Origin: CAYRHJ01 sp964424105
GTDB lineage: Bacteria > Planctomycetota > Phycisphaerae > UBA1845
Direction of reading: 5' to 3'
Length of the DNA stretch: 64,000 bases
Assembly: GCA_964424105.1 (NCBI GenBank)
Contig: CAYRHJ010000028.1
Location: forward strand, 15,511-79,510
Position 1 is the first letter of the stretch, and each line of letters begins with the position of its first letter. This document shows, piece by piece, positions 1 through 9,568 of this stretch. The position numbers and the translations under genes were made by a program. The notes below the pieces were generated by a model. That model was not told where the DNA came from. It saw only the letters and a program-made list of their open reading frames with translations, and searched no databases.

Positions 1-1661
1 CTGCACAGGTAGCTGAATCCGCGGTTGATATCGCGACGCTGCTGCACCGCGCCGATCGAAACGACGATTTGAGCACCGATCGCGTCCCGACCGATCAAGG
101 GATCGACGGCTCGCACCGTGAGCCAATGGCTCGATGGGCTGTCGTTGCGAAACAACCGCGCCGGGCCCCCGCCGTTGGTCACCAATAGATCGACATCGCC
201 ATCGGCGTCCATGTCAGCCGCGACCAATCCGCGACTGACCTCCGCTTGGGAACACAGGGAACCGGCCTGGGCACTCACGTCCTTGAATCGGCCGCCGCCG
301 TCATTGGCGAACAGCAGGTTCGGCTCGGCATAGGGTTTCCAATGGTCGGAAACGGTGGCTGCGGAAATTGACACGTTCCGCCGCACACGCCCGTTCACGA
401 CGACCAAATCCAGATCCATGTCATGGTCGTAATCGAAAAACGTAGTGCCGAACCCGGTAAACGCCATGCTCGGGGCGCTGAGACCGGCAGCCACGGTCAC
501 GTCCGCGAAGGCCAAGGCACCGCCCGCGGCGGATGAAATGCTGTCATTGCGGTACAGCGTGTTGTGTTCCAGAACCAGATGGGTCATGAACAGATCCAAA
601 TCACCGTCGTTTTCCACGTCGCCCAGGGTCACGCCCATGCTGGCCTCCGATTCACCGAAGGCGTTGACGGCGCACCCCGCCACCATGGCCACGTCTTCAA
701 ACATGCCGTCCGCATTGTTGATCCATAGCTGATTGGGTTCGGCGTCGTTAGCGATGTACACGTCCGGGCGGCCGTCCTGGTTGAAATCGGCGATGCCCAA
801 GCCCAGTCCTCGACGGGGAACGTCGTGAAGACCGACTTGGCGACTGGCGTCCGTAAACGTTCCGTCACCGTTGTTTCGAAAGAGCACGTCCGCCACGCCG
901 CGAAACGTCAGCGGTCCGGGGTATTCAGGCCTGCCGCCGTGATCCCGCGCGTTGATTTTGAGATCGAGTTCCAGATAGTTGACGACGAAAATGTCCAGAT
1001 GACCATCGGCGTCGAAGTCGAAAAAGTCGGCGGAGGAAGCCCACGCGGCATTGCGGATGCCGGCTGATTCGGTGACGTCGGTGAACGTTCCATCGGCGTT
1101 GTTCCGGTACAGCGCATCGGGACCGTAATTCGTAACATAAACGTCGTCATCCCCGTCGTTGTCGATGTCGCCGACCGCTACCCCCATGCCATATCCGGAA
1201 TCGCCCAGACCGCTGGATGCCGTCACGTTGACGAATCGCGGTGACGTCGGTCCGCCGTCGTTTCTGTATAGCTGGTTGCGGATCGGCTCGTTTCCCGCGT
1301 CGGATTCCGCCAGCCACGCGCCGTTGATGAAATAGACGTCGTAATCGCCGTCGTTGTCCATGTCGAAGATGGCTGCCCCGGGCGACATGCTTTCGGGCAT
1401 GAAATACCGCGAGCCGCCGGCCCCGAAACCGGGATGATGTACAAAATCCAAGCCGGCCTGTTCGGTGATTTCGGTGAACAGCGGGGCTGTTGTAGAACGG
1501 GGACCGGATGGTGCCTGTTGATCAGACTGCCGCCGGCACCCCGCCGTGGCGTGCAGTAAAATAGTCGCTGACACGATGAAATGGGTGGTGCTAAGTCGAT
1601 GAACTCGTCCGACTCGACTCGAACAGGTGAGCGAGGCGTCCGTAGGCGGGAAGGCGTACAT
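1..1661 (-). CDS. ASPIC/UnbV FG-GAP repeat lipoprotein (CRTAC1-like), 3' end outside window
   Basis: The frame starting at ATG 1661 stays open to the left edge (about 553 codons), so the C-terminus is missing. The N-terminus has a hydrophobic stretch ending in a lipobox-like ATAGC (codons about 50-54 from this ATG), so an export-and-lipidation signal is likely; the region before it is long, and a GTG start just before the hydrophobic stretch is possible. The body carries repeated FG-GAP/VCBS calcium-loop motifs (for example DMDNDGDYDVYF, NDGDLDLF, DYDHDMDLDLVVV, DMDADGDVDLLV). The last visible residues (ending in RGFSYL) match the ASPIC/UnbV C-terminal module. The family forms secreted beta-propellers; the function here is unknown. 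It lies 13 nt downstream of the amidase gene on the same strand, which suggests co-transcription. Confidence 0.85.
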   Translation of the reverse strand, partial: MYAFPPTDASLTCSSRVGRVHRLSTTHFIVSATILLHATAGCRRQSDQQAPSGPRSTTAPLFTEITEQAGLDFVHHPGFGAGGSRYFMPESMSPGAAIFDMDNDGDYDVYFINGAWLAESDAGNEPIRNQLYRNDGGPTSPRFVNVTASSGLGDSGYGMGVAVGDIDNDGDDDVYVTNYGPDALYRNNADGTFTDVTESAGIRNAAWASSADFFDFDADGHLDIFVVNYLELDLKINARDHGGRPEYPGPLTFRGVADVLFRNNGDGTFTDASRQVGLHDVPRRGLGLGIADFNQDGRPDVYIANDAEPNQLWINNADGMFEDVAMVAGCAVNAFGESEASMGVTLGDVENDGDLDLFMTHLVLEHNTLYRNDSISSAAGGALAFADVTVAAGLSAPSMAFTGFGTTFFDYDHDMDLDLVVVNGRVRRNVSISAATVSDHWKPYAEPNLLFANDGGGRFKDVSAQAGSLCSQAEVSRGLVAADMDADGDVDLLVTNGGGPARLFRNDSPSSHWLTVRAVDPLIGRDAIGAQIVVSIGAVQQRRDINRGFSYLC

Positions 1662-1674
1662 GACTGAGCACCCC

Positions 1675-3498
1675 CTAGGACGTTGCGGGCGGCCTTTTCA
1701 GATGAATTCCCGTCGCCCGCTGGTAGGCGTGGGCCAGCCCCAGCAACTCCGTCTCGCCGAAGAGTCGGCCAACAAACGTGATGCTCGTCGGCGTGCCGTC
1801 CTCGCTGCGGAACCCGTTCGGAAGGACGACGCAGGGGTGGCCCGTCAGATTGGTCAGTAACAGGTTGTCACCGCCGAACGACGGACAAACGTACACGTCA
1901 ATATCCGACATGACCCGTTGCATTTCACGCATCAGAAGCGTACGAATTCGGTTGGCTCGTAAATACTCGACCGCCGGGATGAGCTGTCCCTGACGCAAGA
2001 CGTTGGGCCAGGCGTTCTTGATTTGTCGAACGAGCAAATCGTCTTTTCCGCTGCGCGTCAGTTCGTCGAACGCGGTGGATGCTTCCGCCGTCAAGATGAG
2101 CGAGAGCGGTTTCACCGGCAGCGAGTCGGGCAGTTTGATGCGGATCAGTTCGATTCCCGCGTCTTTCAAAACGCTCAGCGTCGCCAGGTCGAACTTCCGC
2201 TGTTCGCGGACGCGGGCCGCGGCGCTTTCATCTTCCCCACCCGAAGCGGTGTCTTGTTCGAACAGGTCCTGCACGTAACCTACGCGAAGCGAGCGAACGT
2301 CACGGCGCATGGGCCAATGAAACGGAGCGTCCACCGCCGACGCGTCGAGATGGTCCGCGCCGTGAATCGCGCCGAAAACGAGCGCACAATCTTCGACCGT
2401 GCGGGCGATCGATCCGATCTTGTCCATGGACCACGACAGCGCCATCGTGCCAAATCGGCTGACCCTTCCGAACGTTGGTCGTAACCCGGTGGCGCCGCAT
2501 CGAGAACATGGAGATACAATGCTGCCCCAGGTTTCCGTGCCGATGGCGAACGCGACCAGCCCAGCCGCCGTGGCCGAAGCGGAGCCGGCCGACGACCCGC
2601 TGGATCCCTGTTCGACCTTCCAGGGGTTCTTGGTCGTACCGCCATACCAAACATCTCCCCAAGCCAACGCCCCCACGGACATCTTAGCCAGCAGAACGGC
2701 GCCGGCTTTTTCCAGGCGGGCGATCACGGTGGCCTTTTCGGGACGGACCTGATCCTGATACGGCTTGGCGCCCCAGGTGGTCTTGGCGGCGGGATGGGCC
2801 AGAATGTCCTTCGCTCCCCAGGGAATGCCATGCAACGGTCCCCGGTAATGTCCCGCAGCCAACTCGCGATCGGCCTGCGCAGCCTGCGCCAACGCGGAGT
2901 CTTTCATGAACGAAATCACGCATTCCAGCGCAGGATTATGTTTTTCCAAACGGTCCAGATAATTGCGTGTCAATTCAACGGACGATAACTCGCGACGACG
3001 GATCCAGATGGCCAGTTCGCTCACCGATGCAAACGCGACGTCGGTTGCGGAATTGGGCTGGGCCACCGCATCATCGTCATCCAGCCGGACCACGGAGTGC
3101 TCGACGGATTTTGGTATCGACGCGAGCGGAGCGGGGTCGAAAGACAACGCCGGCGGGATGGAATTGTCGAGCGCCACCGCCCGCAGTTCATCATAGCCGG
3201 CCAACGCGTCTTTCAGATCGTCCAGCATCAGTTGACGATCAGCCTCGGTCAGTTCCAAACCGGAAATCCATTCGGCTTGACGAATCATCTCGGCGGTGAC
3301 GCGAGATTGGCCCTCGACTTGGGCGGCCACCGCACGCTGCAACACGGCTGATCCGACGCCCAGAACAGCCAGGGACTTCAACACTTCCCGGCGATGCAGC
3401 GGGGCGGAATCTCGAGCGGAATTGTCAGTCGTTTTGTTGTTCAACCTTGGCGACAATTGATTTACCAGCATGGGCCATTCATTACCAGTCTGGGACAT
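1675..3498 (-). CDS. Amidase-signature family protein with Tat signal
   Basis: 607 aa member of the amidase signature family (GatA/FAAH-like serine hydrolases that cleave amide bonds). The Ser-cisSer-Lys triad is visible: Lys230 in GIPWGAKD, Ser302 in the GSSGSSAG glycine/serine loop, and Ser326 in ETWGSIVSP. The N-terminus has a twin-arginine motif (RREVLKS, Arg36-Arg37) followed by a hydrophobic segment, so the folded enzyme is probably exported. The start could instead be Met10. It is not a GatA of the tRNA amidotransferase: it has an export signal and no gatB or gatC neighbour. The substrate cannot be read from sequence. It is probably transcribed with the FG-GAP lipoprotein downstream. 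Confidence 0.85.
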   Translation of the reverse strand: MSQTGNEWPMLVNQLSPRLNNKTTDNSARDSAPLHRREVLKSLAVLGVGSAVLQRAVAAQVEGQSRVTAEMIRQAEWISGLELTEADRQLMLDDLKDALAGYDELRAVALDNSIPPALSFDPAPLASIPKSVEHSVVRLDDDDAVAQPNSATDVAFASVSELAIWIRRRELSSVELTRNYLDRLEKHNPALECVISFMKDSALAQAAQADRELAAGHYRGPLHGIPWGAKDILAHPAAKTTWGAKPYQDQVRPEKATVIARLEKAGAVLLAKMSVGALAWGDVWYGGTTKNPWKVEQGSSGSSAGSASATAAGLVAFAIGTETWGSIVSPCSRCGATGLRPTFGRVSRFGTMALSWSMDKIGSIARTVEDCALVFGAIHGADHLDASAVDAPFHWPMRRDVRSLRVGYVQDLFEQDTASGGEDESAAARVREQRKFDLATLSVLKDAGIELIRIKLPDSLPVKPLSLILTAEASTAFDELTRSGKDDLLVRQIKNAWPNVLRQGQLIPAVEYLRANRIRTLLMREMQRVMSDIDVYVCPSFGGDNLLLTNLTGHPCVVLPNGFRSEDGTPTSITFVGRLFGETELLGLAHAYQRATGIHLKRPPATS

Positions 3499-3579
3499 CG
3501 AAACGCAGACCGCTCCAAGACGTTTCCGCTGGTCAGGTCAGTCATCCTGTTGACATCGTGACCGCACCGCGCCGGTCTC

Positions 3580-4083
3580 CTACCGCGCCGCGCCTTTGAT
3601 TTCCCTCCTGCCGAAAGGTAGCAAGGTGGACAGAAGTGCCTCAGCATCTGAAGCCGACATCGCCTTTGCCTCGTTCATGACCTCGCTGGGTACCCACGCC
3701 GGAAACGCCTGCCGCCTCGCCCGGTGAGCGCCAGTTGCCGTGTGCACATTCCAGACTTTCGCCAATTGCTCCCTCCGGAAGCGCGCCGCGAGCTTTACCA
3801 AAGCTGGCCACAACCGGCGGTGGACGTAGGTGACCTTACCGTCAACCAGCTTGCAGGCCAGGACGTTGTCGCTGTCAGAAATAAGCTCCATTGCACGGAA
3901 GATTTCGTGGCCCTTCGGGTGCCCCCACCAACTTCCCCGAATGGGGCCACCCGCGATAGCCTCGGCGAGACTTGGCAGCGGCCCTCGTGCAGCTTGGAGT
4001 ATCACACCGTAATGCTCGATGAAAGCCACCGCTTCCTCGGGAATCACCTTGAAGACTGACCTCGCGTCACCAGAAACGTTCAT
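3580..4083 (-). CDS. Conserved hypothetical protein (167 aa)
   Basis: The ORF starts with ATG and reads as a compact soluble protein with no signal peptide or membrane segment. It has a coherent, conserved-looking core: a PSLAEAIAGGPIRGSWW-type segment, then HPKGHEIFRAMELI, a D-S-D-N-VL-CKL-DGKVTYVHRRLWPALV stretch, and a basic helix. I recognise this as a pattern found in uncharacterised bacterial proteins but know no function for it. It stands alone between the amidase and the peptidase genes, on the same strand as both, with 81 nt and about 180 nt gaps. Confidence 0.6.
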   Translation of the reverse strand: MNVSGDARSVFKVIPEEAVAFIEHYGVILQAARGPLPSLAEAIAGGPIRGSWWGHPKGHEIFRAMELISDSDNVLACKLVDGKVTYVHRRLWPALVKLAARFRREQLAKVWNVHTATGAHRARRQAFPAWVPSEVMNEAKAMSASDAEALLSTLLPFGRREIKGAAR

Positions 4084-4264
4084 ACGCCTTCATTTCGTGT
4101 TTCCCGCCGAACACTCGCCATCGGCGGCGACCCGCGAAGCCCCGCCCGCCTGTGCGTGTACGCACGCAGACAGGCCAGGAAGCGGTGGGCGTATCCGGCC
4201 TAGACCCGCCCCCTCACGGTCGCGGCTCGGTTCAGACAAGTGTTTCCGATTCTGATACACCACA

Positions 4265-6448
4265 CTAGGAATCAGCAGGGTCCTTCTCGGCGTCATCGCC
4301 CGAAAAATCGATTCCGTAGTCGAGTTCATAGGGCGGAGGATCGCCGCCGGGGCCTTTCAGGTAGTGTTCCATCCAGCGCATCATTCGCAAGTTGTAATCG
4401 AGACGGGCCGCCGCCTTCTGATTGCCGTGTCCCTCCCCAGGGTACAAGACGAGTCGGACCGGTGTCTGGCCGATCACCTTCAGGTAACGATGCAGTTGCA
4501 GCGATTGGCTGGGGTGAACTCGCGGATCGTCCTTACCATGCAGGATGAGGATGGGCGTCCTGGCTTTTTGAGCGTGGTGAATCGGGCTTCGCTGGCGGAA
4601 AAAGTCCCAATCCTCCCAGGGCCACTTCCGCGCATGCACCAGGTTCATTTCATGCGGAATGTCCGTGGTGCCCGCCTTGGCCACGTGATCGCCGATGCCC
4701 ACGAACATCACGCTGGCAGCGAAATGTTCCGTCAGCGCGGTCGCACACCATGCTGAAGCGTAACCGCCGTAGGAGCCGCCCGTCACCCCGACCCGCTTCT
4801 TGTCGACCAAGCCAACCTCCACCAGATGGTCTACGCCGTCAACCAGATCGTTGAATTCCGCGCCGGCATAATCAGCCTGACCCAGTTTTGAAAACGCCAC
4901 GCCTCGGCCTGTGCTGCCTCGATAATTGGGATAGAAGACGGCGAATCCTTTGGCCGCGGCCACCTGTCCCGGATCGGAATATCGCGTGATCCAGCCATGG
5001 GAAAAGTGGGCCTCGGGCCCGCCGTGCACGGTCACAATGAGCGGATAGCGCTGGCCCTCGACTTCATCAAGCGGTCGAATGAGCAGCCCCTCCACTTTCA
5101 ATCCGTCACGCGCGTAGTACTCGACGACCTCTTGCTTGGCGAAGCGCATTTGGTCGAAGAACGGGTTGCTGAACGTCAGGCGGCGTGGCTGATTCTCGCC
5201 GTGCGCCATGGCGAAAACTTCGCGGGGATAGGTGGGATGGTCCACGGCGAAGGCGGCCAACTTGCCGTCTTTGGTCAACGATAGGTTGCGAAAGATGGGG
5301 CCGCCGGTTGGAACGACCGTTTTGCGTTCATTGCCGTCGATGCTGATTCGGGCGAACGTTGTATGAACGCCTTCGGAGGCGACGTACATGATTGTGTCGC
5401 GGTCCTGCCAGGCAACGGAATCAATCTGACCTTCGTAACCGGGCAATAGATCGCGCAGCGAGCCGTCCTGCGACGTCCCCGCCACCGTCAACCGACCTTC
5501 GGACGGATCATGCAAATCCGCAGCCGAAATCACAGCCACGTGTTCGCTATCCGGTGACCAGACCACGCTCCCCAGCTTTCCGGGGTTGTCGATTTTCGCC
5601 TGAACGCTGCCCGTTTCGGCGTCGACAATGAACAGTTTCCGACGCATGTAATGGTCGTCGATCAGCGAAGTCGGTGCCAACGCCACGGCCAATCGCCCCC
5701 CGTCCGGGCTGAAATGTAGCTCCGAAGCCGATCCATCGAGGTCCAATGGTTTCGGTTGCGGTTTTTCATCATCGATGGTCACCAGCCACACCTTCGTTGG
5801 TTCCCATTGTTCCTCGTAGATTTCAGCGTTGAAACCCTTATCCTCCTGCTTCTTTATATCCTTGTCCTTCTTGGGCTTGGCCAGGAACGCGACACGCTTG
5901 CCGTCCGGCGCGAACGTGTAGCCGGAAATGGATTCGTCATGCGCTGCAACGGCGCGAGCTTCACCACCGTTGACGGGAATGACGTAAAGTTTCTTCTTCT
6001 TGTCGTCCCCGCGCTTGGCCAGAAAGCAAATCCCCCGGCCATCGGGCGTCCAGTCGATTTCGCCGACGTTCACCTCACCGGTCACAAATGGCCGCGAATA
6101 TCCCTGTTGATCGACGACGTGCAGTTCGACCCAGGGCGGCCCATCCTTGTCCTTGCCGGGTGTTCTGGAAACATAAATCGTGTACGCGATGTATTGACCA
6201 TCCGGCGATATCTTGACTTCCGAGACGGATTTGGTTTTGGCAATATGCTGTGGGGTGAACACGTCGGCTGCTTGTGCCCGCGGATGGGTGACCACCGCGA
6301 GAACAAACGTGACAGTCAGGATGCGCCATCCCGCGACACGCTGCCGCGACCGCACACGATCGGAATCCTTCGACGAGTCGGGTGGGTTGGTTCGTACACC
6401 AAAGCAGGCAAGCTGCGAACGAAAAATCTCTGTGCAACGACGTTTCAT
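4265..6448 (-). CDS. S9 family serine peptidase (prolyl oligopeptidase / acylaminoacyl-peptidase type)
   Basis: Predicted 727 aa exported peptidase. The N-terminal half has WD40-like/PD40 beta-propeller repeats (SPDGQYIAYT, TPDGRGICFL, APDGKRVAFL, SPDGGRLAVAL). The C-terminal half is an alpha/beta hydrolase with the full triad: the Ser nucleophile in GGSYGGYAS, Asp in HGKDDPRVHPSQS, and His in YPGEGHGNQ. I chose ATG 6448 because GGGAG lies about 10 nt upstream; the frame is open further upstream to 6544 without a better signal. A hydrophobic segment ending RAQA near residue 60 looks like a signal peptide after an unusually long N-region. The family removes short peptides or acylated residues; the natural substrate is unknown. 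Confidence 0.9.
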   Translation of the reverse strand: MKRRCTEIFRSQLACFGVRTNPPDSSKDSDRVRSRQRVAGWRILTVTFVLAVVTHPRAQAADVFTPQHIAKTKSVSEVKISPDGQYIAYTIYVSRTPGKDKDGPPWVELHVVDQQGYSRPFVTGEVNVGEIDWTPDGRGICFLAKRGDDKKKKLYVIPVNGGEARAVAAHDESISGYTFAPDGKRVAFLAKPKKDKDIKKQEDKGFNAEIYEEQWEPTKVWLVTIDDEKPQPKPLDLDGSASELHFSPDGGRLAVALAPTSLIDDHYMRRKLFIVDAETGSVQAKIDNPGKLGSVVWSPDSEHVAVISAADLHDPSEGRLTVAGTSQDGSLRDLLPGYEGQIDSVAWQDRDTIMYVASEGVHTTFARISIDGNERKTVVPTGGPIFRNLSLTKDGKLAAFAVDHPTYPREVFAMAHGENQPRRLTFSNPFFDQMRFAKQEVVEYYARDGLKVEGLLIRPLDEVEGQRYPLIVTVHGGPEAHFSHGWITRYSDPGQVAAAKGFAVFYPNYRGSTGRGVAFSKLGQADYAGAEFNDLVDGVDHLVEVGLVDKKRVGVTGGSYGGYASAWCATALTEHFAASVMFVGIGDHVAKAGTTDIPHEMNLVHARKWPWEDWDFFRQRSPIHHAQKARTPILILHGKDDPRVHPSQSLQLHRYLKVIGQTPVRLVLYPGEGHGNQKAAARLDYNLRMMRWMEHYLKGPGGDPPPYELDYGIDFSGDDAEKDPADS

Positions 6449-6553
6449 GTCTTCAAATCTCCCATCATAAGCGTCACCTCGAACCAGCCCGCCGACACGC
6501 CCCATGCAAACCCGAACCGTCGGCGCGTCACGCGGCGGGGTCAATCGAATCGA

Positions 6554-7081
6554 TCAGTTCTGGCTGGCGATCAGCAGTTTCGTGCGACGATTCAATGCGG
6601 ACGCCCCGCCGTAACCAAACTCTGCAACCAATACCTTGCCTTCCCGATCTATCCAGAATGTTTGCGGAACGCCACTCAATTCGAAATCGTCGGTGAACAA
6701 TGACTGGCCGTTGAGCAACACAGTATGTCGCAGTTTCAAGTCCTTGACAAACGATTCCACGGCTTCCTTGCTCTCGTCCCAGGCGTTGATGGAAAGGACA
6801 ACCAGTCCATCATCTTTGTACCTGTCTGCCAGACGGGTCAGGTGCGGAGACTCCGCACGACAAGGCGGTCACGTCGAGCCGAAGAACGACAGGACCACCG
6901 GCCGACCTCGCAACCCGCGGAGCGTGACCTCCTCGCCGTCCATCGACAGAAGTGCGAAATCCGGCGCACGTCGCCCTTTCCACTTCTGTTCCAACTGCCG
7001 GCTCATCGCGAACGTACACCCGACGGTGGTCAGCAAGCCGGCCGCGCACAAAGCTGACAAAATTGATCGGTATCGGTTCAT
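6554..7081 (-). CDS. Candidate selenoprotein: TlpA/thioredoxin-fold lipoprotein with U-P-P-C active site
   Basis: One frame runs from ATG 7081 to 6554 with a single in-frame TGA at 6871-6869 (codon 71); read through, it gives 175 aa. The N-terminus is a lipoprotein signal (LLTTVGC, Cys22). The APDF..L.S.DGEEV.L..LRGRPVVLSFF segment is the canonical start of a TlpA/ResA redoxin domain. The TGA falls where the first Cys of W-C-P-P-C belongs, giving G-S-T-U-P-P-C-R-A-E-S-P-H-L, and the second Cys (Cys74) is intact. The rest of the fold follows without a break, including the cis-Pro loop GVPQTFWIDREGKV. A SECIS-like hairpin lies just after the TGA. The motif also resembles the SCTUPPF site of deiodinases. 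The alternative is a nonsense-mutated pseudogene. Confidence 0.8.
6842..6871 (-). promoter_or_regulatory. Putative bacterial SECIS element directing Sec insertion at TGA 6871-6869
   Basis: After the in-frame TGA come 10 unpaired nt and then a perfect 7-bp hairpin, GTGCGGA-GTC-TCCGCAC (arms 6858-6852 and 6848-6842), with a 3-nt loop. Seventeen nucleotides separate the TGA from the loop, and the first loop base is G. These match the published bacterial SECIS rules: a small apical loop with G in the first two positions, and about 16-37 nt from the UGA. SelB binding is inferred, not shown. Confidence 0.7.
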
Positions 7082-7177
7082 CTTCCGCCCTTCAACATGG
7101 AAATTCCCGCCCGTCGTCTGGCGTTCAAGAGCGTAACAGAATCCGCGGGAATAGGAAAGTTCGCGTCCCCGGGCGAA

Positions 7178-8788
7178 TCACATCAGCTTGGCCGCGATCA
7201 TGGTAATGTCGTCGGACTGCGGCGCATCGCGGCAGAATGACGTGATGGCCTTTCGCATCCGACGAAGGACCGCGCCGGGGGCTTCCTCTGCACACTCCAA
7301 TAGAATGGCCTCCATGCGCGATTCGCCAAACTGGTTCCCCTGCATATCCATTGCTTCGATAACGCCGTCCGTGTACACGAAGATCAAGCACGGGGCCTGA
7401 TCAAACTCGAATTCCGTCGCCGTGTAATGCACGCCGGGCGCAATGCCCAGGGGATATTCCGGCTCCGACTGTTGCGGGATCGCTCGGACGTTGCCTCCAC
7501 TGACGATGTGCGGCAAATGATGCCCCGCGGACACGTAGATGAGCCGACGCGCCCGCGGATCGATGATGCCCGCCAAACACGTCACAAACTTGGATACGTC
7601 CGTATTGGAATACATCAACTCGTTCCATCGGCCCACCACCACGCCCAAGTCCTCGCACGTCGGCAAGGTCATTCGCACCGCCGCCTGCAAATTGGACATC
7701 AAGAGCGAGGCAGCCACGCCCTTGCCCGAAACGTCGGCAATCAGAAACGCGATTCGCCCATCCGGTCGATGAATGATGTCGTAGTAGTCGCCGCTGACGG
7801 TTCGACCCGGCTCATTGATGGCGGCCAGGTTAATCCCATTCGATTCGGGCAATTCTCGTGGAAAAAGCTGCTGCTGAATCTCTCGCGCCACGGCGAGTTC
7901 AGCCTCCATGGCCAATCGCTCCTTTTGTGATTCCAGGAGTCGGGCGTTGATCAAACCGATGGCCACCTGCCGAGCGATGCCCGCGAAAAAATCAACGTCT
8001 TCCTTGGAATAAGTCGTCCCACGAGAGACCTGATCCCCGTAGATCACGCCTAGGATTTCCTCCTCCGACTTCATCGGCACGCACATGGCCGATCGTATTC
8101 CGTGCTGAACCATGCTCACCGTGGGGTCGATCGGGCCTCCGCTGTCGGCGATGATGGCCCGTTCACCGTGATCCAGCGCCCGGCCCAGGATCGTTCGGCT
8201 GATGGTGAGTTCACCGCTCGTTCCCCGCAGATTGCGTACGACGGGCCAATCGATCCCCCGACTGCCTTGCTTGCGGACCCCGATGCACCCGCGCTCGAAA
8301 CGAAGCGTTTCAAAACAAATGTCCAAGGCGTCTTCAAGCAGAACATGCTGGTCGCGAAGAGACGTCAGACGCTCGCTGAGGTCGTACAACATCTGCAATC
8401 GCCGCTCGGTAAGCACCAACGATTCACTTCGCGACGTGTAATGGGTCGTGTCCTCCCGGCCTCTTCCGTCCTCAACGACCACCGTGCTGGGACGCTGCAA
8501 CGTGTCACCGTGAAACTGCGCTTCCACCGAACCGATCAGTATCACGTCCTGATGATTCAGTTTCGCGCTTTGAACAGCCTGGTTATTGACCAGCGTCCCG
8601 TTCTTGCTGCCCAAGTCCTCGATGTAGAAAAGTCCGTTCTCGCAATGAAGTCGAACGTGACGACGAGACGCACTGGAGTCGTCCAGAACCAGGTCGCAAC
8701 TGGGGTCGCGGCCAACAAGATATGATCCGGCTCCCAACTCAAATGTTTGAGTTCTGCCGTCGGTTAATGTGACGATTAATTGTGCCAT
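7178..8788 (-). CDS. FHA-GAF-PP2C (SpoIIE-type) serine/threonine phosphatase
   Basis: About 536 aa, cytoplasmic. Residues about 5-95 form an FHA phosphothreonine-binding domain (GRDPSCDLVL, SRRHVRL, DLGSKNGTLVN). A GAF-like sensor follows (about 135-285), then a coiled linker with the REIQQQLFP motif typical of PP2C-type RsbU/SpoIIE regulators. The C-terminus is a PP2C phosphatase with metal-binding aspartates in IADVSGKG and FVYTDGVIE. Proteins of this type usually dephosphorylate anti-anti-sigma factors in partner-switching stress pathways. ATG 8788 is preferred to the TTG at 8803. No anti-sigma partner lies next to it. A second GAF-PP2C protein sits at 38171. Confidence 0.88.
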   Translation of the reverse strand: MAQLIVTLTDGRTQTFELGAGSYLVGRDPSCDLVLDDSSASRRHVRLHCENGLFYIEDLGSKNGTLVNNQAVQSAKLNHQDVILIGSVEAQFHGDTLQRPSTVVVEDGRGREDTTHYTSRSESLVLTERRLQMLYDLSERLTSLRDQHVLLEDALDICFETLRFERGCIGVRKQGSRGIDWPVVRNLRGTSGELTISRTILGRALDHGERAIIADSGGPIDPTVSMVQHGIRSAMCVPMKSEEEILGVIYGDQVSRGTTYSKEDVDFFAGIARQVAIGLINARLLESQKERLAMEAELAVAREIQQQLFPRELPESNGINLAAINEPGRTVSGDYYDIIHRPDGRIAFLIADVSGKGVAASLLMSNLQAAVRMTLPTCEDLGVVVGRWNELMYSNTDVSKFVTCLAGIIDPRARRLIYVSAGHHLPHIVSGGNVRAIPQQSEPEYPLGIAPGVHYTATEFEFDQAPCLIFVYTDGVIEAMDMQGNQFGESRMEAILLECAEEAPGAVLRRMRKAITSFCRDAPQSDDITMIAAKLM

Positions 8789-8927
8789 CGATCTCGGAAC
8801 CAAGAACGCCTAACAATTTCAGAGCCGCGACTGTCAGGGAGCGGTCTTCCGATCTATTCGGAGGGCCGTTCGACCACTTTGTCAGACTCTCTAATCCAAA
8901 CGCCGGAAAGACCGCTCGGTGGCCATG

Positions 8928-9242
8928 TCAGGTGTTCACCCTGTTCGAGAGCGTTTTACTGTCGCAAGCGCACACCAATCGACCGCAACCCGGACAGCCG
9001 GATCCGAATTTCTCGGTCGCCGCATCGGTCAGATCCACGCCTTCCACGTTTGCCAAGGTCACCAACCAGGCTAACACATCCGCGAATTCGCCCGATTTTT
9101 CCTCGTGCGTACCCTCGGCGATGGCTTGGGCCAGTTCACCCACCTCCTCAACAAACCATAGAAACGTCCCCGCCGATCCCCGGGCGCGGTCCTTCGCGGA
9201 ATACATCGTTTCAATCAATTGCTGAAAATCACGGATTTCCAA
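8928..9242 (-). CDS. MazG-like nucleotide pyrophosphohydrolase domain protein
   Basis: The conserved part is about 104 aa: EIRDFQQLIE, then WFVEEVGELAQAI, EFADVLAWLVTLAN and a C-terminal CPGCGRLVCAC zinc-knuckle-like tail. The EExxE and ExxD pairs are the metal-binding residues of all-alpha MazG-type NTP pyrophosphatases, which clear aberrant or surplus nucleotides. I chose TTG 9242 because homologous sequence begins there and GAGGA lies 6-8 nt upstream. The frame is open to a TTG at 9488, and an ATG at 9329 is another possible start, but the upstream residues do not look like the family. The Cys4 tail may bind zinc. Confidence 0.75.
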   Translation of the reverse strand: MEIRDFQQLIETMYSAKDRARGSAGTFLWFVEEVGELAQAIAEGTHEEKSGEFADVLAWLVTLANVEGVDLTDAATEKFGSGCPGCGRLVCACDSKTLSNRVNT

Positions 9243-9568
9243 CGCCCATCCTCGCCAATGACCACCCGCCTCGCCGACCAATGTCAATGAACCAGTATAC
9301 CGAACTGTTGCGAAGGCTGCACGCATCGCCCATTCCCTAATGGCCGTCCACGATTGTCGAACGCCAACGGCGCCGAAACGGGCATCATCAAGTGTATCAA
9401 ATTGTCGAGCCATGGATTTTCCTGGATCGAAGCGCAGACGTGATTTTCGCCGGTCGGTACAATCAACGGCACACTCGGGCGCCGACAACGCTGATCTGAC
9501 ATGATGAACGGCTGGCGAGGGTCCGCCGGTTCGAAATTCTGGGCATCAGAAAAAGGAGCTAGTTTCAT

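Noticed and set aside
6554..7081. Frameshift explanation for the two half-ORFs (7081-6869 and 6760-6554)
   Set aside because: Both halves lie in the same frame and are separated by one TGA only. The residues between them continue the fold without a shift. A nonsense mutation remains possible, but a frameshift does not.
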